Below are positions 1 through 7,548 of a stretch of 64,000 bases of DNA, piece after piece (within the stretch, counting starts at the first letter, position 1; each line of letters opens with the position of its first letter). The position numbers were made by a program, and so were the translations under genes. Source of the DNA: an uncultured Geobacteraceae bacterium (GTDB lineage Bacteria > Desulfobacterota > Desulfuromonadia > Geobacterales > Pseudopelobacteraceae); NCBI GenBank assembly GCA_903875605.1, contig CAIQWT010000008.1, positions 62,001-126,000 of the forward strand, given 5' to 3'. Below the pieces are notes generated by a model. That model was given only the letters and a program-made list of their open reading frames with translations. It had not been told where the DNA came from and searched no databases.

Positions 1-1
1 G

Positions 2-331
2 CCGCTCCCTTCACTGGAGCGTAAAGTCAAACTGCTTGAAGCACGCCTGCGGCGACTCCCCAACGTTAAGCTAAAAGTCGAAAGTCTGCGTGAGTCTTAT
101 CTGCAGGCGCTACTGTCTCGTGGTGATCGGCGTCTTTCCGCCCTGCTGGTTGAAATGGCCGAGGGAGCGAATCTGAAAAAGGCGGCAAAATCCTGCGGGA
201 TCGACACCGCCTGGTATGTGGAACGGACAATCGCCGGAGATGAGATCATGCCGTGGAGTATTATAGGGACAGCGGAACAGGAAATGCTGCGCAGAGAATA
301 CGAGCGGGCGATGGCGGGAGTGGTTGATTGA
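2..331 (+). CDS. C-terminal part of a probable radical SAM protein (gene begins before the window)
   Basis: An open frame enters from the left edge and ends at TGA 329–331, giving 109 residues. It is highly charged and helical at first, then carries a closing segment around DEIMPWSIIGT. A DEI-x-PW-x-x-I-type element followed by an EYERA helix is what I remember at the C-terminus of B12-binding/radical SAM proteins of unknown substrate. No Fe-S or SAM motif is visible because the catalytic part lies outside the window, so the family call is an inference from the tail alone. The stop overlaps the start of the next small gene, which suggests co-transcription. Confidence 0.5.
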   Translation, partial: PLPSLERKVKLLEARLRRLPNVKLKVESLRESYLQALLSRGDRRLSALLVEMAEGANLKKAAKSCGIDTAWYVERTIAGDEIMPWSIIGTAEQEMLRREYERAMAGVVD

Positions 332-507
332 AAACCTGCACTATCTGCAAGAAAGAGTATGACGAAAATGCCGGGCATTCCGATTATGCTGAAGCTGGTG
401 AATGGTTGGCCGGAGAGGTGTGGAAAGACTCCGGCGAACTGTGCCCGCTCTGTCTGGAGAACCGGGCTATGCTGGTAATGATGTACCACTCCGAATATAA
501 TAGTTAA
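328..507 (+). CDS. Small cysteine-rich protein, possible zinc ribbon (59 aa)
   Basis: A 59-residue frame starts at TTG 328 and overlaps the upstream stop as TTGA. A GGGAG stretch sits about 8 bases before it. It begins MKTCTICKKEY and later has CPLCLENR, so two CxxC pairs about 36 residues apart could bind one metal ion. The middle is acidic and has two tryptophans. There is no ATG start, so ORF finders limited to ATG miss it. I do not recognise a named family. Co-translation with the radical SAM gene is likely from the overlap, and function is unknown. It converges on mutS2 with only 7 bases between the stops. Confidence 0.55.
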   Translation: MKTCTICKKEYDENAGHSDYAEAGEWLAGEVWKDSGELCPLCLENRAMLVMMYHSEYNS

Positions 508-514
508 TTAAGGT

Positions 515-2890
515 CTACCCCCTCAGAGTCACCACCGTAGCACCGTCCCGCCCTTCATGCGGTTCGCCTGGCCGGTGTCCTTCTACAAGAGGATGACGCT
601 TCAATTCTTCCCGTACCGCGTCCCGCAGTCGCCCGGTACCCATGCCGTGAATTACCCGTACTTCCCGCAGGCCGGCTGCGTGGGCATGATTGATAAACGG
701 CTCCAGTTCCGCGAGCGCCCCTTCCACCCGCATCCCTATCAGCTTTAGCTCTTGCTGCTCACTTTCAACAATATCTGTCTTCCATGATGTCATGACCGTT
801 TTTTTACCGATTCGCCCCGCAGAGATGGGGGGGCGCGACAGATCAGCCACCAATACGTCCAGTTCCATACGTCCGGCTCTTACCCTCGCTTTGTTTTGAC
901 GGCTGTCCAGCGACAAAACCACGCCATCACAGCCTAATGAGTTAATATGAACAGCGTCACCCGGCTTGACTGACTTAAGCGGCAGTCGTTCCGGTTGATT
1001 GTCATGCGGCTTAAGCTGAGTCTCCAGCACGGTCTCCACCTGACGCAACTCGTCAACTATTTCACTACGTTTCTCGCGCTTTAATTCATCAAGCAGGGCG
1101 TTGGTCCGGCGCCTGGTGGCAGTTATAAGTTCTTTGGCTTCTCCCCACCCTTTTTCAGCAGCCTCTTTTCTGATCTGAAGGACTTCATCCGCTCGTGCAT
1201 CGAGTTCAGCACTCCGCTCGTCAAGTGAACGTTCACGTGCCTGGAGCCCTTGGCGGAGATCTTCAAACTCTTTCCTCTTCAGACGTAACTCGGTCAATAA
1301 GGAAGCAAATTCGCTGCCGGCATTGCCGAGCATCTGACGGGCAAAGGCGATAACCCGCTCCGGCATACCAAAGCGGCGGGCAATCTCCACGGCGTGCGAC
1401 TGCCCCGGTTCGCCGACAACCAAGCGATAAAGTGGAGTGAAACTGGCGTCGTCGAACTCCATCCCGGCGTTGATCATGCCAGGAGTGCGATGAACAAAGC
1501 CGATGATGTCGCTAAGGTGCGTTGTCGCAATAACCATACTCCCCTGCTGCTGCAGTTCATGCAGGACGCCGCAGGCGATAGCCGCTCCCTGCAGCGGCTC
1601 CGTGCCTGCTCCAAGCTCGTCGAGCAACACCAGAGTACGAGCGCCGCTCTGCTGGAGGATCGCAGTAATCCGGGCGGCATGGGCTGAAAAGGTAGAATGG
1701 CTCTGCTCGATTGATTGTTCATCACCGATGTCAACCAGAAGTGCGTTTATCAGAGGAAAAGTCGAATGCGCACCGGCCGGCACCGGCAGGCCACATAGCG
1801 CCATAAGCACGAGCATCCCGGCCGTTTTAAGGGCAATGGTCTTGCCACCGGCGTTGGGGCCGGTAATGACCATGACGGCAGCGGAATCATGGGTTGTTCT
1901 ACCCAGCGACAGTCCAAGCGGCTCGATGTTTTTCAGCACCCCTTTTTTCTGCATCATCAGCAGCAGCGGGTGACGGGCCGCTATCAGGCGCAACTCTCCC
2001 TGCTCATTAAGCGTGGCCGGTTCAAGCTCATATTCGGTTGCAAAGCCCGCCATACTGTTTAGTTGATCTAACGCTAACAGTGTTTCAAAGCAGGCAGCAA
2101 GCGGATCTGTATCCTCGCGAAGCCAGCTTGAGAGCTGGCGTAAAATGCGGATTTCCTCAGCCTTTTCCTCGGCTACCAGGTTTTCCAGCTCATTGACAAA
2201 GGGTATAATTTCCAACGGCTCCATGAAGGCGGTTTCTCCGGAAGAAGAAACATCATGAACTACCCCCTTGACCATTCCTTTGGAATCCATGCGTACCGGA
2301 ATGACCCAGCGCCCGGAGCGTTGCGTAATAAAGTCATCCTGGAGGAATTTCTCAATACCACTATCCCGGATAATCTCTTCGATTTTTTTCCGGATTCTCC
2401 CCGCAAGTCCTCTTTTGGCGCGGCGGATTTCTTTGAGAAGCGTAGATGCGGAATCCATGATACTGCCGTCGCTATCAATAGAGGCCACGAGAGGTTCGAG
2501 AATTTCAGGAAAACCACGCAGCTGGGGCTCTATTGATTTTAACAGTGGAATATCGTTCCGGTGAGTAAATTGACGGGCCAGGTCGGCGTACAGTCGCAGT
2601 ACCGGAACAAACAAGAGTAGTTCGAGTGGAGGCAAAATAGCCCCGACCGGCCTGACCAGTTCAAGTGAAGGGCGTATATCCTCAAAACTCCCCAGTGCCA
2701 GTGAGATGCCGGAGAGATCCAGTGTACGGATTTCGCCGATACGTCCAGATATTGTCCTTATCTCCTGAAGGTCGCCAAGTGGCCGGATGCCGTGAATACA
2801 TGTGGATGTGCAGCGACTATGGGAATGGCTGGCTATTTCAGTAAGCAGTTTATCAAATTCAAGACGGGCAACTGTTTCTGATGCGATCAT
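515..2890 (-). CDS. mutS2: MutS2 endonuclease / ribosome-rescue ATPase
   Basis: A 791-residue protein with the full MutS2 layout. A helical core comes first, then the P-loop GPNAGGKT at residues 344–351 and the Walker B region LVLLDELGAGTEP around 420–432. A long charged coiled coil spans about 515–640. A C-terminal Smr domain contains VIHGMGTGRLRDAV. It lacks the mismatch-recognition domain of MutS, as the family does. MutS2 proteins are reported to restrain recombination and to act on collided ribosomes, with nuclease activity in Smr. Length is normal for the family (about 780–800). The ATG at 2890 has only a weak upstream AAGG. It is transcribed alone and converges on the small Cys-protein gene. 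Confidence 0.95.
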   Translation of the reverse strand: MIASETVARLEFDKLLTEIASHSHSRCTSTCIHGIRPLGDLQEIRTISGRIGEIRTLDLSGISLALGSFEDIRPSLELVRPVGAILPPLELLLFVPVLRLYADLARQFTHRNDIPLLKSIEPQLRGFPEILEPLVASIDSDGSIMDSASTLLKEIRRAKRGLAGRIRKKIEEIIRDSGIEKFLQDDFITQRSGRWVIPVRMDSKGMVKGVVHDVSSSGETAFMEPLEIIPFVNELENLVAEEKAEEIRILRQLSSWLREDTDPLAACFETLLALDQLNSMAGFATEYELEPATLNEQGELRLIAARHPLLLMMQKKGVLKNIEPLGLSLGRTTHDSAAVMVITGPNAGGKTIALKTAGMLVLMALCGLPVPAGAHSTFPLINALLVDIGDEQSIEQSHSTFSAHAARITAILQQSGARTLVLLDELGAGTEPLQGAAIACGVLHELQQQGSMVIATTHLSDIIGFVHRTPGMINAGMEFDDASFTPLYRLVVGEPGQSHAVEIARRFGMPERVIAFARQMLGNAGSEFASLLTELRLKRKEFEDLRQGLQARERSLDERSAELDARADEVLQIRKEAAEKGWGEAKELITATRRRTNALLDELKREKRSEIVDELRQVETVLETQLKPHDNQPERLPLKSVKPGDAVHINSLGCDGVVLSLDSRQNKARVRAGRMELDVLVADLSRPPISAGRIGKKTVMTSWKTDIVESEQQELKLIGMRVEGALAELEPFINHAHAAGLREVRVIHGMGTGRLRDAVREELKRHPLVEGHRPGEPHEGRDGATVVTLRG

Positions 2891-3120
2891 GTGGGAAGCC
2901 TTTATGTTGTAATATTTCTATTTTTTTCAGGAAGCACTGAAAGTTACGCGACCAATTTGCGTATGTTTACAGAGTCTTGACAATAACGAAGTACAAAACA
3001 GGCAAATTATCTTATGGCGTCTGCGTAGTGTAAGCTTATGATGCAAACGGAAGGGGTTACGCTCACAAGACATGCAAGGGCTGTCACAAATAATAGCCGA
3101 TACAAAAAGTGACCTTCACA

Positions 3121-3158
3121 GTAAAGCGAGGGAGCCAAAAGCGGCTCACTCGCTTTAC
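3121..3158. terminator. Strong hairpin after mqsA (likely terminator)
   Basis: GTAAAGCGAG at 3121–3130 pairs with CTCGCTTTAC at 3149–3158, and GAGCC pairs with GGCTC inside it. It lies 13 bases after the mqsA stop. No uninterrupted T run follows on either strand, so efficiency as an intrinsic terminator is uncertain. Confidence 0.5.
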
Positions 3159-3171
3159 CGTCTGAAATTTT

Positions 3172-3585
3172 CTAAGCAGCTTTTCGTTGTATTTTGAGAA
3201 CCGACAACGCCTTCGGATCGTGAGCGAGCAAAGCAAGAGCACTGCTGGCGGCACGGCTCGGCAATAAGTCACCGCTTTCGTATTTTTGGAAGGCACGTGG
3301 CCCACCACCAATCATCAGGCCCGCCGCTTCCTGTGAGAGATGAAGTCTCTTGCGAATACTGCGAATTTCTTCAGGCCCAAGTAAGCCCTCACATCGGGCT
3401 TTCAGGCGATTTAGCATTCGGTCGGAGACTTTCATGTCTTCACCGGTATGGATGCTTTCCTCTGATTGGTCACAATGCCAACCAGGCATATCAAAAGAAA
3501 TACTCTCGCCTTTGTAGGTAAGAGTCATGGGACGCACCCCGCGATACATTGGTGCTCCCGTTTCTGGACAGACAGGATTAGTCAT
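3172..3585 (-). CDS. mqsA: MqsA-family antitoxin (zinc-site variant, HTH)
   Basis: The start is the ATG at 3585, with AAGGAG 7 bases upstream, rather than an earlier in-frame codon, giving a 137-residue protein (MTNPVCPETG...). The C-terminal half is an Xre-type helix-turn-helix with LSQEAAGLMIGGGPRAFQKYE, matching MqsA, the antitoxin and autorepressor of MqsR. The N-terminal half normally holds two CxxC pairs binding zinc. Here each pair keeps only its first Cys (CPET and CDQS), so the classical zinc site is absent or altered. I believe this variant occurs in other MqsA-like antitoxins. The start overlaps the 3' end of mqsR, as in mqsRA operons. Confidence 0.85.
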   Translation of the reverse strand: MTNPVCPETGAPMYRGVRPMTLTYKGESISFDMPGWHCDQSEESIHTGEDMKVSDRMLNRLKARCEGLLGPEEIRSIRKRLHLSQEAAGLMIGGGPRAFQKYESGDLLPSRAASSALALLAHDPKALSVLKIQRKAA

Positions 3586-3901
3586 TGTCTTTCTCCTTAA
3601 ATGACAATAGCAAAAACTCAGTAATGGCATCGGCTGTAAACTTCACATAAAGCATACCCATCGGAGACGAGACGTGATGCACGTCCTGCCACAAACGGGA
3701 GTCGGCATATGACGTCATAGATTTATAGAAATGTCCTCGTTGCATCTCCTGGATTGTACTCACTATTTCGACACGTCCACACCCAATCGAGGCAGCACTA
3801 CGAAGTGCTGAGCCTGTGACAGCAAGCCGTTCGACGCTAACAAAAGTGGCCTTAAACGCATCGAGATCGTATGTGGGTTTCCGCTTTTCAGTTATATCAA
3901 T
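3578..3901 (-). CDS. mqsR: MqsR-family mRNA interferase toxin, start codon non-canonical or lost
   Basis: The C-terminal half (HFYKSMTSYADSRLWQDVH, then LLLSFKEK) matches MqsR, the GCU-specific ribonuclease toxin. The frame stays open upstream through TEKRKPTYDLDAF to a stop just before 3901. The codon aligned with Met1 of E. coli MqsR (MEKR) is ACT here. There is no ATG, GTG or TTG between the upstream stop and a mid-protein GTG that would discard about half the domain. An ATT at 3901–3899 lies 7 bases after GGTG, a possible weak Shine-Dalgarno, so I annotate from there (107 aa). The toxin may be poorly expressed or silenced. It overlaps mqsA by 8 bases. Confidence 0.7.
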   Translation of the reverse strand: MDITEKRKPTYDLDAFKATFVSVERLAVTGSALRSAASIGCGRVEIVSTIQEMQRGHFYKSMTSYADSRLWQDVHHVSSPMGMLYVKFTADAITEFLLLSFKEKDND

Positions 3902-3904
3902 TTA

Positions 3905-3925
3905 TTTACACCACTATGGTGTAAA
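3905..3925. promoter_or_regulatory. Palindromic operator of mqsRA
   Basis: TTTACACC at 3905–3912 and GGTGTAAA at 3918–3925 form a perfect 8-bp inverted repeat with a 5-bp spacer, directly in front of the toxin frame. MqsA-type antitoxins autoregulate through palindromes at this place, so it is the likely operator. Its GGTG would also be the only Shine-Dalgarno-like sequence for the toxin. Confidence 0.6.
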
Positions 3926-4090
3926 GCACAATAAATTTAACAAGCAAATATTTAACCAGAAGAATGAAGATTAAGAGGATATGTAAGAACAGCATCCCAG
4001 AGACTACTAAGCGAATTTCCAGCAAGGCTTACGACCTGCCCGGAAAGCCCTCAGGTCAAAGCGATGCCCGGTATCGAGCTCGATCCCAGG

Positions 4091-4095
4091 TTTAA
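4091..4095. repeat. Left copy of 5-bp target-site duplication (TTTAA)
   Basis: TTTAA lies immediately outside the left inverted repeat and is identical to 8260–8264 outside the right repeat. Five-base duplications are the hallmark of Tn3-family insertion. Confidence 0.8.
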
Positions 4096-4140
4096 GGGGT
4101 ATCCCCAACATTCACGCAGTGAGGGGCCATTTGTAAAAAG
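4096..4140 (+). repeat. Left terminal inverted repeat of the Tn3-like element
   Basis: It begins GGGGTATCCCCAACATTC and ends GGCCATTTGTAAAAAG. Compared with the reverse complement of 8216–8259, 36 of the first 43 columns are identical. Differences are three bases at positions 5–7 and four transitions in the middle. The outer GGGG is typical of Tn3-family ends. Confidence 0.85.
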
Positions 4141-4166
4141 CAACGATAAAGAACAAACTCCCATGT

Positions 4167-4503
4167 TCAAGCAGCGATCGGCAACCGCGTCTCCATATCC
4201 AACTCAAAACGTCCATACTGGTTTATATGCTGGGTGATAAGCGGACTCAGCGCCGCTAAATCCCTCGGCGTCATGCCATGCTTCGATGGGAACTCCGATT
4301 TGCGCAGCAATGCTGGCAACAATATCTTTACCAACCTCCCCCAAGCGATTAGGAAACCTTCCCTTGACCTGAAAGAATTTCAAAAGTACTGCAAATCCCA
4401 AACGCCCATCGGGAGTCCGATTTATCAATAATTGCTCTTCTTCTGGAAGAATGAGCCACTCCTCTGGATGAACAAGGGGATGCGCCATATACAAAGTCGC
4501 CAC
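4167..4503 (-). pseudogene. tnpA: Tn3-family transposase tnpA with large internal deletion
   Basis: The first part (EEEQLLINRTPDGRLGFAVL, then LKFFQVKGRFPNRLGEVG) is the N-terminal DUF4158-type region of Tn3-family transposases. At about 4275–4285 the reading frame switches. In the next frame the sequence reads PRDLAALSPLITQHINQYGR and ends ETRLPIAA before TGA at 4169–4167, which matches the extreme C-terminus of such transposases. Roughly 100 of about 1000 codons remain and the catalytic DDE core is gone. The stop is 26 bases from the left terminal repeat, where tnpA normally ends. The start is a GTG at 4503 or ATG at 4488. Confidence 0.85.
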
Positions 4504-4563
4504 ATAATTATAAATTAAAGTACGTGAATAAGTCGAAGACTAACCTGAATCTACACCCGTAGC

Positions 4564-5967
4564 TTAAAAATCCAGCGGACTTTTCGGTTCCTTTATCGTC
4601 CTAACCGGAACGCAGTGGGTGTAGATCATAGTCGTCTTGAGGCTGGAATGCCCGAGCAGGTTCTGGATAACACGTATATCGTAGCCGGCCTGGAGCAGGT
4701 GGGTGGCAAAGGAGTGACGAAAGATGTGACTGGTGACTTTTTTGGGGATTTTTGCCTTGCGGACAGCATAATAGAGCGCCCTTTGCAAATCGGATTCATG
4801 GAGATGATAGCGCCGCCGTTCACCGTTCTCCGCCACCGTAAGAGTTCTCATCGGAAAAAACCATTGGTGGATGAACTCCTTCGGAGCCTTGGGATATTTT
4901 ACTTCAACGGCGTCATCCAGAAACACTCCGTCGTAACCCTCCGTCAGGTCCCGGTCATGCAGCTCACTTATCACCTTAATCTGCGCCTTCAGTTCCGGCA
5001 GGATTGATTTAGGCAGCGGTACGGTGCGGTCTTTTTTACCTTTGCCATGAACAGTAAGGATATTAACGTCGAAATTGAAATCCCTCACCCGCAGTTGAAG
5101 CCCCTCGAACAGCCGTAGGCCACAGCCGAACAGTATTTTAACCACCAGATTGTACGGATAAGAAAGCTCTTTCAGGATAGCGTCGATTTCTTCACGTGAG
5201 AGTACTGCTGGAATGTAAAGTGACTTTTTAGCTCGCGGCACATCACGTAGTTCGCCGAATTCTCTTTTCAACCCATGACGGAAGAAAAAAAGGATTGAGT
5301 TAAAAGCCTGATTCTGGGTAGATGCCGCGACATGACATTTTACTGCCAGATACGTCATATATTCTTTGACATCAGCGGTTGTCAGATCCTGAGGCGATTT
5401 ATCCTTCAGAAAGCGTTGAAACAATCGGGACCAGTTTGCATAAGTTTTCAAGGTCTTGCGCGAGTAATGGCGGACTTTGATTTCTGCTGCCATGGCTGAA
5501 AGAACTATGTCCCATTCCGGTGACTTGGATTTTTCCTGGTAACCGGCTTCGGTGTACTGGGAAGAACCTGGTCTTGATGGAATTATCTTGAATTCTTCAG
5601 GTTGTGGCTTGGCGTCAATCAGTGCAGGTGAACCATTTTCAAGCGAATAGGTTTCTTTTTCCGGTACTACATCACGGGATATATTCTCGTGCGATGGAGT
5701 CTCTTTGTCATGCCGTATCTTCTCAATATAAAGAGATATGGCGTGGGCAGCCTGTTCCCGTTGCGCCTTGCTCTGCATTTTCTCCTGCAACTTTTCACAA
5801 AAAAGCCGTACACGATCAGAGTTAGCGGCAGGCACCGGGTATTTGTCACAAAAATCAAGGTAGAATCTAAGCCACTTTTTGTACTGTCCCTGATGAACGA
5901 TAGAGATTCCACGCTTACTGAGATACGCAAGATAACTGTCAAAAACCTCATTCGGGATTAGAAGCAT
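4564..5967 (-). CDS. Integron-type tyrosine integrase (IntI-like) with extra N-terminal domain
   Basis: ATG 5967 is chosen over an upstream GTG because GAGG lies 7 bases before it, giving 467 residues against about 337 for IntI1. Catalytic residues are visible: Arg285 (GCGLRLFEGLQLRV), His414-x-x-Arg417 (HIFRHSFATHLL), His440 (LLGHSSLKTT) and Tyr449 (MIYTH). Between the second and third patches it has the integron-specific element HQWFFP (367–372) followed by RRYHLHESDLQRAL, and it ends KSPLDF, as IntI proteins do. Residues 5–85 look like a second SAM-like core-binding domain joined by a low-complexity linker. In this element it sits beside tnpA where a Tn3 cointegrate resolvase would be. Confidence 0.9.
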   Translation of the reverse strand: MLLIPNEVFDSYLAYLSKRGISIVHQGQYKKWLRFYLDFCDKYPVPAANSDRVRLFCEKLQEKMQSKAQREQAAHAISLYIEKIRHDKETPSHENISRDVVPEKETYSLENGSPALIDAKPQPEEFKIIPSRPGSSQYTEAGYQEKSKSPEWDIVLSAMAAEIKVRHYSRKTLKTYANWSRLFQRFLKDKSPQDLTTADVKEYMTYLAVKCHVAASTQNQAFNSILFFFRHGLKREFGELRDVPRAKKSLYIPAVLSREEIDAILKELSYPYNLVVKILFGCGLRLFEGLQLRVRDFNFDVNILTVHGKGKKDRTVPLPKSILPELKAQIKVISELHDRDLTEGYDGVFLDDAVEVKYPKAPKEFIHQWFFPMRTLTVAENGERRRYHLHESDLQRALYYAVRKAKIPKKVTSHIFRHSFATHLLQAGYDIRVIQNLLGHSSLKTTMIYTHCVPVRTIKEPKSPLDF

Positions 5968-6012
5968 GGTAATCCTCTTGACATTTATTGTATTTAATGA
6001 AATTGTGCCCAC

Positions 6013-6445
6013 AGAAAGGTGAATGCACTTTCTTAGCCTACTTCAAGTGCATTCTGACTGCAACAAGTAGCGTAAACAGGTTTGGGATGTTGGCCATATT
6101 AGACTAACATACTTTTTAAGAATATTGGCCAATGTAGTTTTTATATATAATCAAGTATGTTACGTCAATGTCATTTTAAGTTATTTTCGAGATTAGTTGG
6201 CTTGATGTTATGTTGGCCGGATCTGATCAATAACGAGTTAGAAATACATCCGTTTTTTAGCAGAGAACGGATAAACTCTGTATCAGGTCTGCTACGTCGC
6301 CATCACGATGTACGATGCCCTTCTGATAGATTCGCGGCTCAGGTCGCTCAGAATGTGCAAGGCCGGAAGCCGATACTTCTGTAACTCTCGGCCAACAAGT
6401 CGGATTCTCGTACACTTTTCTGCCCTCAATGACCGAAACCCTAAT
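6013..6445. other. Non-coding region upstream of the integrase; candidate recombination/regulatory site
   Basis: No convincing gene. A perfect 10-bp inverted repeat, GAATGCACTT (6021–6030) and AAGTGCATTC (6045–6054), lies about 55 bases before the integrase start. The motif TTGGCC recurs at 6090–6095, 6125–6130 (inside the palindrome ATTGGCCAAT) and 6213–6218, and inverted at 6390–6395. CAACAAGT occurs at 6061 and 6393. Clustered inverted and direct motifs next to a tyrosine recombinase gene are what attI or Tn4430-type resolution sites look like. The role is inferred. Confidence 0.45.
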
Positions 6446-6499
6446 TTCTAACCATCGGCTCGACCAGATAAAGAACTGGTCAGCCTCAAGCCGTTGAAC
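6446..6499 (+). repeat. attC-like recombination site (candidate)
   Basis: TTCTAAC (6446–6452) and GTTGAAC (6493–6499) could be the outer R boxes. GTTGAAC fits the core consensus GTTRRRY exactly, while the left box misses the first purine. Between them GGCT-c-GACCAG (6457–6467) pairs with CTGGTC-a-GCC (6476–6485). TCAAGCC directly before the right box resembles known attC 3' ends. Total length is 54 bp, at the short end for attC sites. It precedes the first rightward gene. Only one such site was found. Confidence 0.4.
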
Positions 6500-6568
6500 A
6501 GAGAGAGAAAGACTCCTTATTTCTGTTCGACGGTGAGGCGCGGAGTCGCAAATTGGGAGAGCAATAAA

Positions 6569-7132
6569 ATGAAAGTTAAAATATTTTCGTGTATGATGTT
6601 GACTGTAATCTGCTTTGTGTTTTTTAGTACACAAGCTTTCTCCGCAAACAATGAATATTTTATTCATCCAAAAAATGTGATCTTCGGAGGTATTGGTAGT
6701 GCAGACAAAGGAAACGTAGATAAAAGCGATGCGACGCCTTGGTCTGTCGGCTATCTAAATCGAGGGGATGAAAACAGTAACCTTTTTTTCGGATTCGACA
6801 TAGCTGGTGAGGGGACCAGTCTGGATAATACTTCCGGGAAACACGATGATATTGGCCAAGGCATTTCTTTTAATTTACTCATTGGAAAACCTGTTAATTT
6901 TAGCCAAAACTGGCAAGCAGGTATTGGTGCTCTGTTAGGTATGCGTATGGCGGGGAAATCTTGTCCTTCAGGAGATTCGTACTTAGGGTATCAGTGTTAT
7001 GCTGATGAAAAACCAGAAGCCAATTATGAGTTTAATTACGGTGGAGTAATTCATCTCTACTACAAACACGCTTTACTTGGGTTAAGGGTCTCTGGAGAAA
7101 GTACCCAAATATTGTTCGGAGTCGCTTTCTGA
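6569..7132 (+). CDS. Secreted or outer-membrane beta-barrel-type protein of unknown function
   Basis: ATG 6569 is preferred because GGGAG lies 9 bases upstream; a longer frame begins at 6494 but lacks this. The 187-residue product has a clear signal peptide (about residues 1–22, cleavage after AFSA). It then shows alternating hydrophobic and polar segments rich in Gly, Tyr and Phe, and ends in Phe (LFGVAF), typical of outer-membrane barrels. Two cysteines (SCPSGDSYLGYQC) could form a disulphide. It is A/T-richer than the core genes and lies directly after the attC-like site, consistent with a captured cassette. I recognise no specific family. Confidence 0.7.
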   Translation: MKVKIFSCMMLTVICFVFFSTQAFSANNEYFIHPKNVIFGGIGSADKGNVDKSDATPWSVGYLNRGDENSNLFFGFDIAGEGTSLDNTSGKHDDIGQGISFNLLIGKPVNFSQNWQAGIGALLGMRMAGKSCPSGDSYLGYQCYADEKPEANYEFNYGGVIHLYYKHALLGLRVSGESTQILFGVAF

Positions 7133-7191
7133 CGTCATTTTTTTACAGCATCAAAATAATCATTGTGAAATAGTAACATATAAGGCACTAT

Positions 7192-7533
7192 TTGCCCATG
7201 AGCTATAAGATTGAAGAATACCTCCTAGAAGATGGAACAAGCCCTTATGAAGAGTGGTTCATGGGGCTTGACACCATCGCGGCGGCAAAGATCACGATTG
7301 TGAAACTCAAAATCGAACAGGGCAATCTTTCCAACGTCAAATGGTTTGGAGGAATCGGGGAATATCGACTGGATTGGGGACCAGGTTATCGGGTCTACAT
7401 CGGCAAAGACGGAGATAAACTGATCATACTTCTTGGTGGTGGCACTAAAAAGGGACAGCAAAAAGATATCGACAAGGCAGAGGCCCTCTGGAAAGAGTAC
7501 AAAGAGCGAAAAGCCAACCAGAAAAAGAAATAG
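7192..7533 (+). CDS. RelE/HigB-type toxin (addiction-module killer protein family)
   Basis: A 113-residue protein from TTG 7192 (AGG 6 bases upstream) or 111 residues from ATG 7198. It contains [20 protein letters not shown], then [17 protein letters not shown] and a lysine-rich tail. This is the pattern of the RelE/ParE-superfamily addiction-module killer proteins paired with HigA-like antidotes. Members usually cleave mRNA on the ribosome, and residue-level activity here is inferred. The antitoxin gene follows 15 bases later, so the order is toxin first. Tn3-family transposons frequently carry such pairs as stabilising passengers, which fits its place in the element. Confidence 0.85.
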   Translation: MPMSYKIEEYLLEDGTSPYEEWFMGLDTIAAAKITIVKLKIEQGNLSNVKWFGGIGEYRLDWGPGYRVYIGKDGDKLIILLGGGTKKGQQKDIDKAEALWKEYKERKANQKKK

Positions 7534-7548
7534 ATTTAGGAGGACAAA

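Noticed and set aside
97-489. 130-codon antisense frame
   Set aside because: It runs opposite to the radical SAM tail and Cys-protein genes and has no recognisable domain.
4073-4084. 12-bp palindrome ATCGAGCTCGAT left of the element
   Set aside because: Short and isolated, with no adjacent gene that it would control; probably chance.
6257-6667. 136-codon minus-strand frame across the passenger promoter region
   Set aside because: No domain or ribosome site. It overlaps the attC-like site and the start of a better-supported rightward gene.
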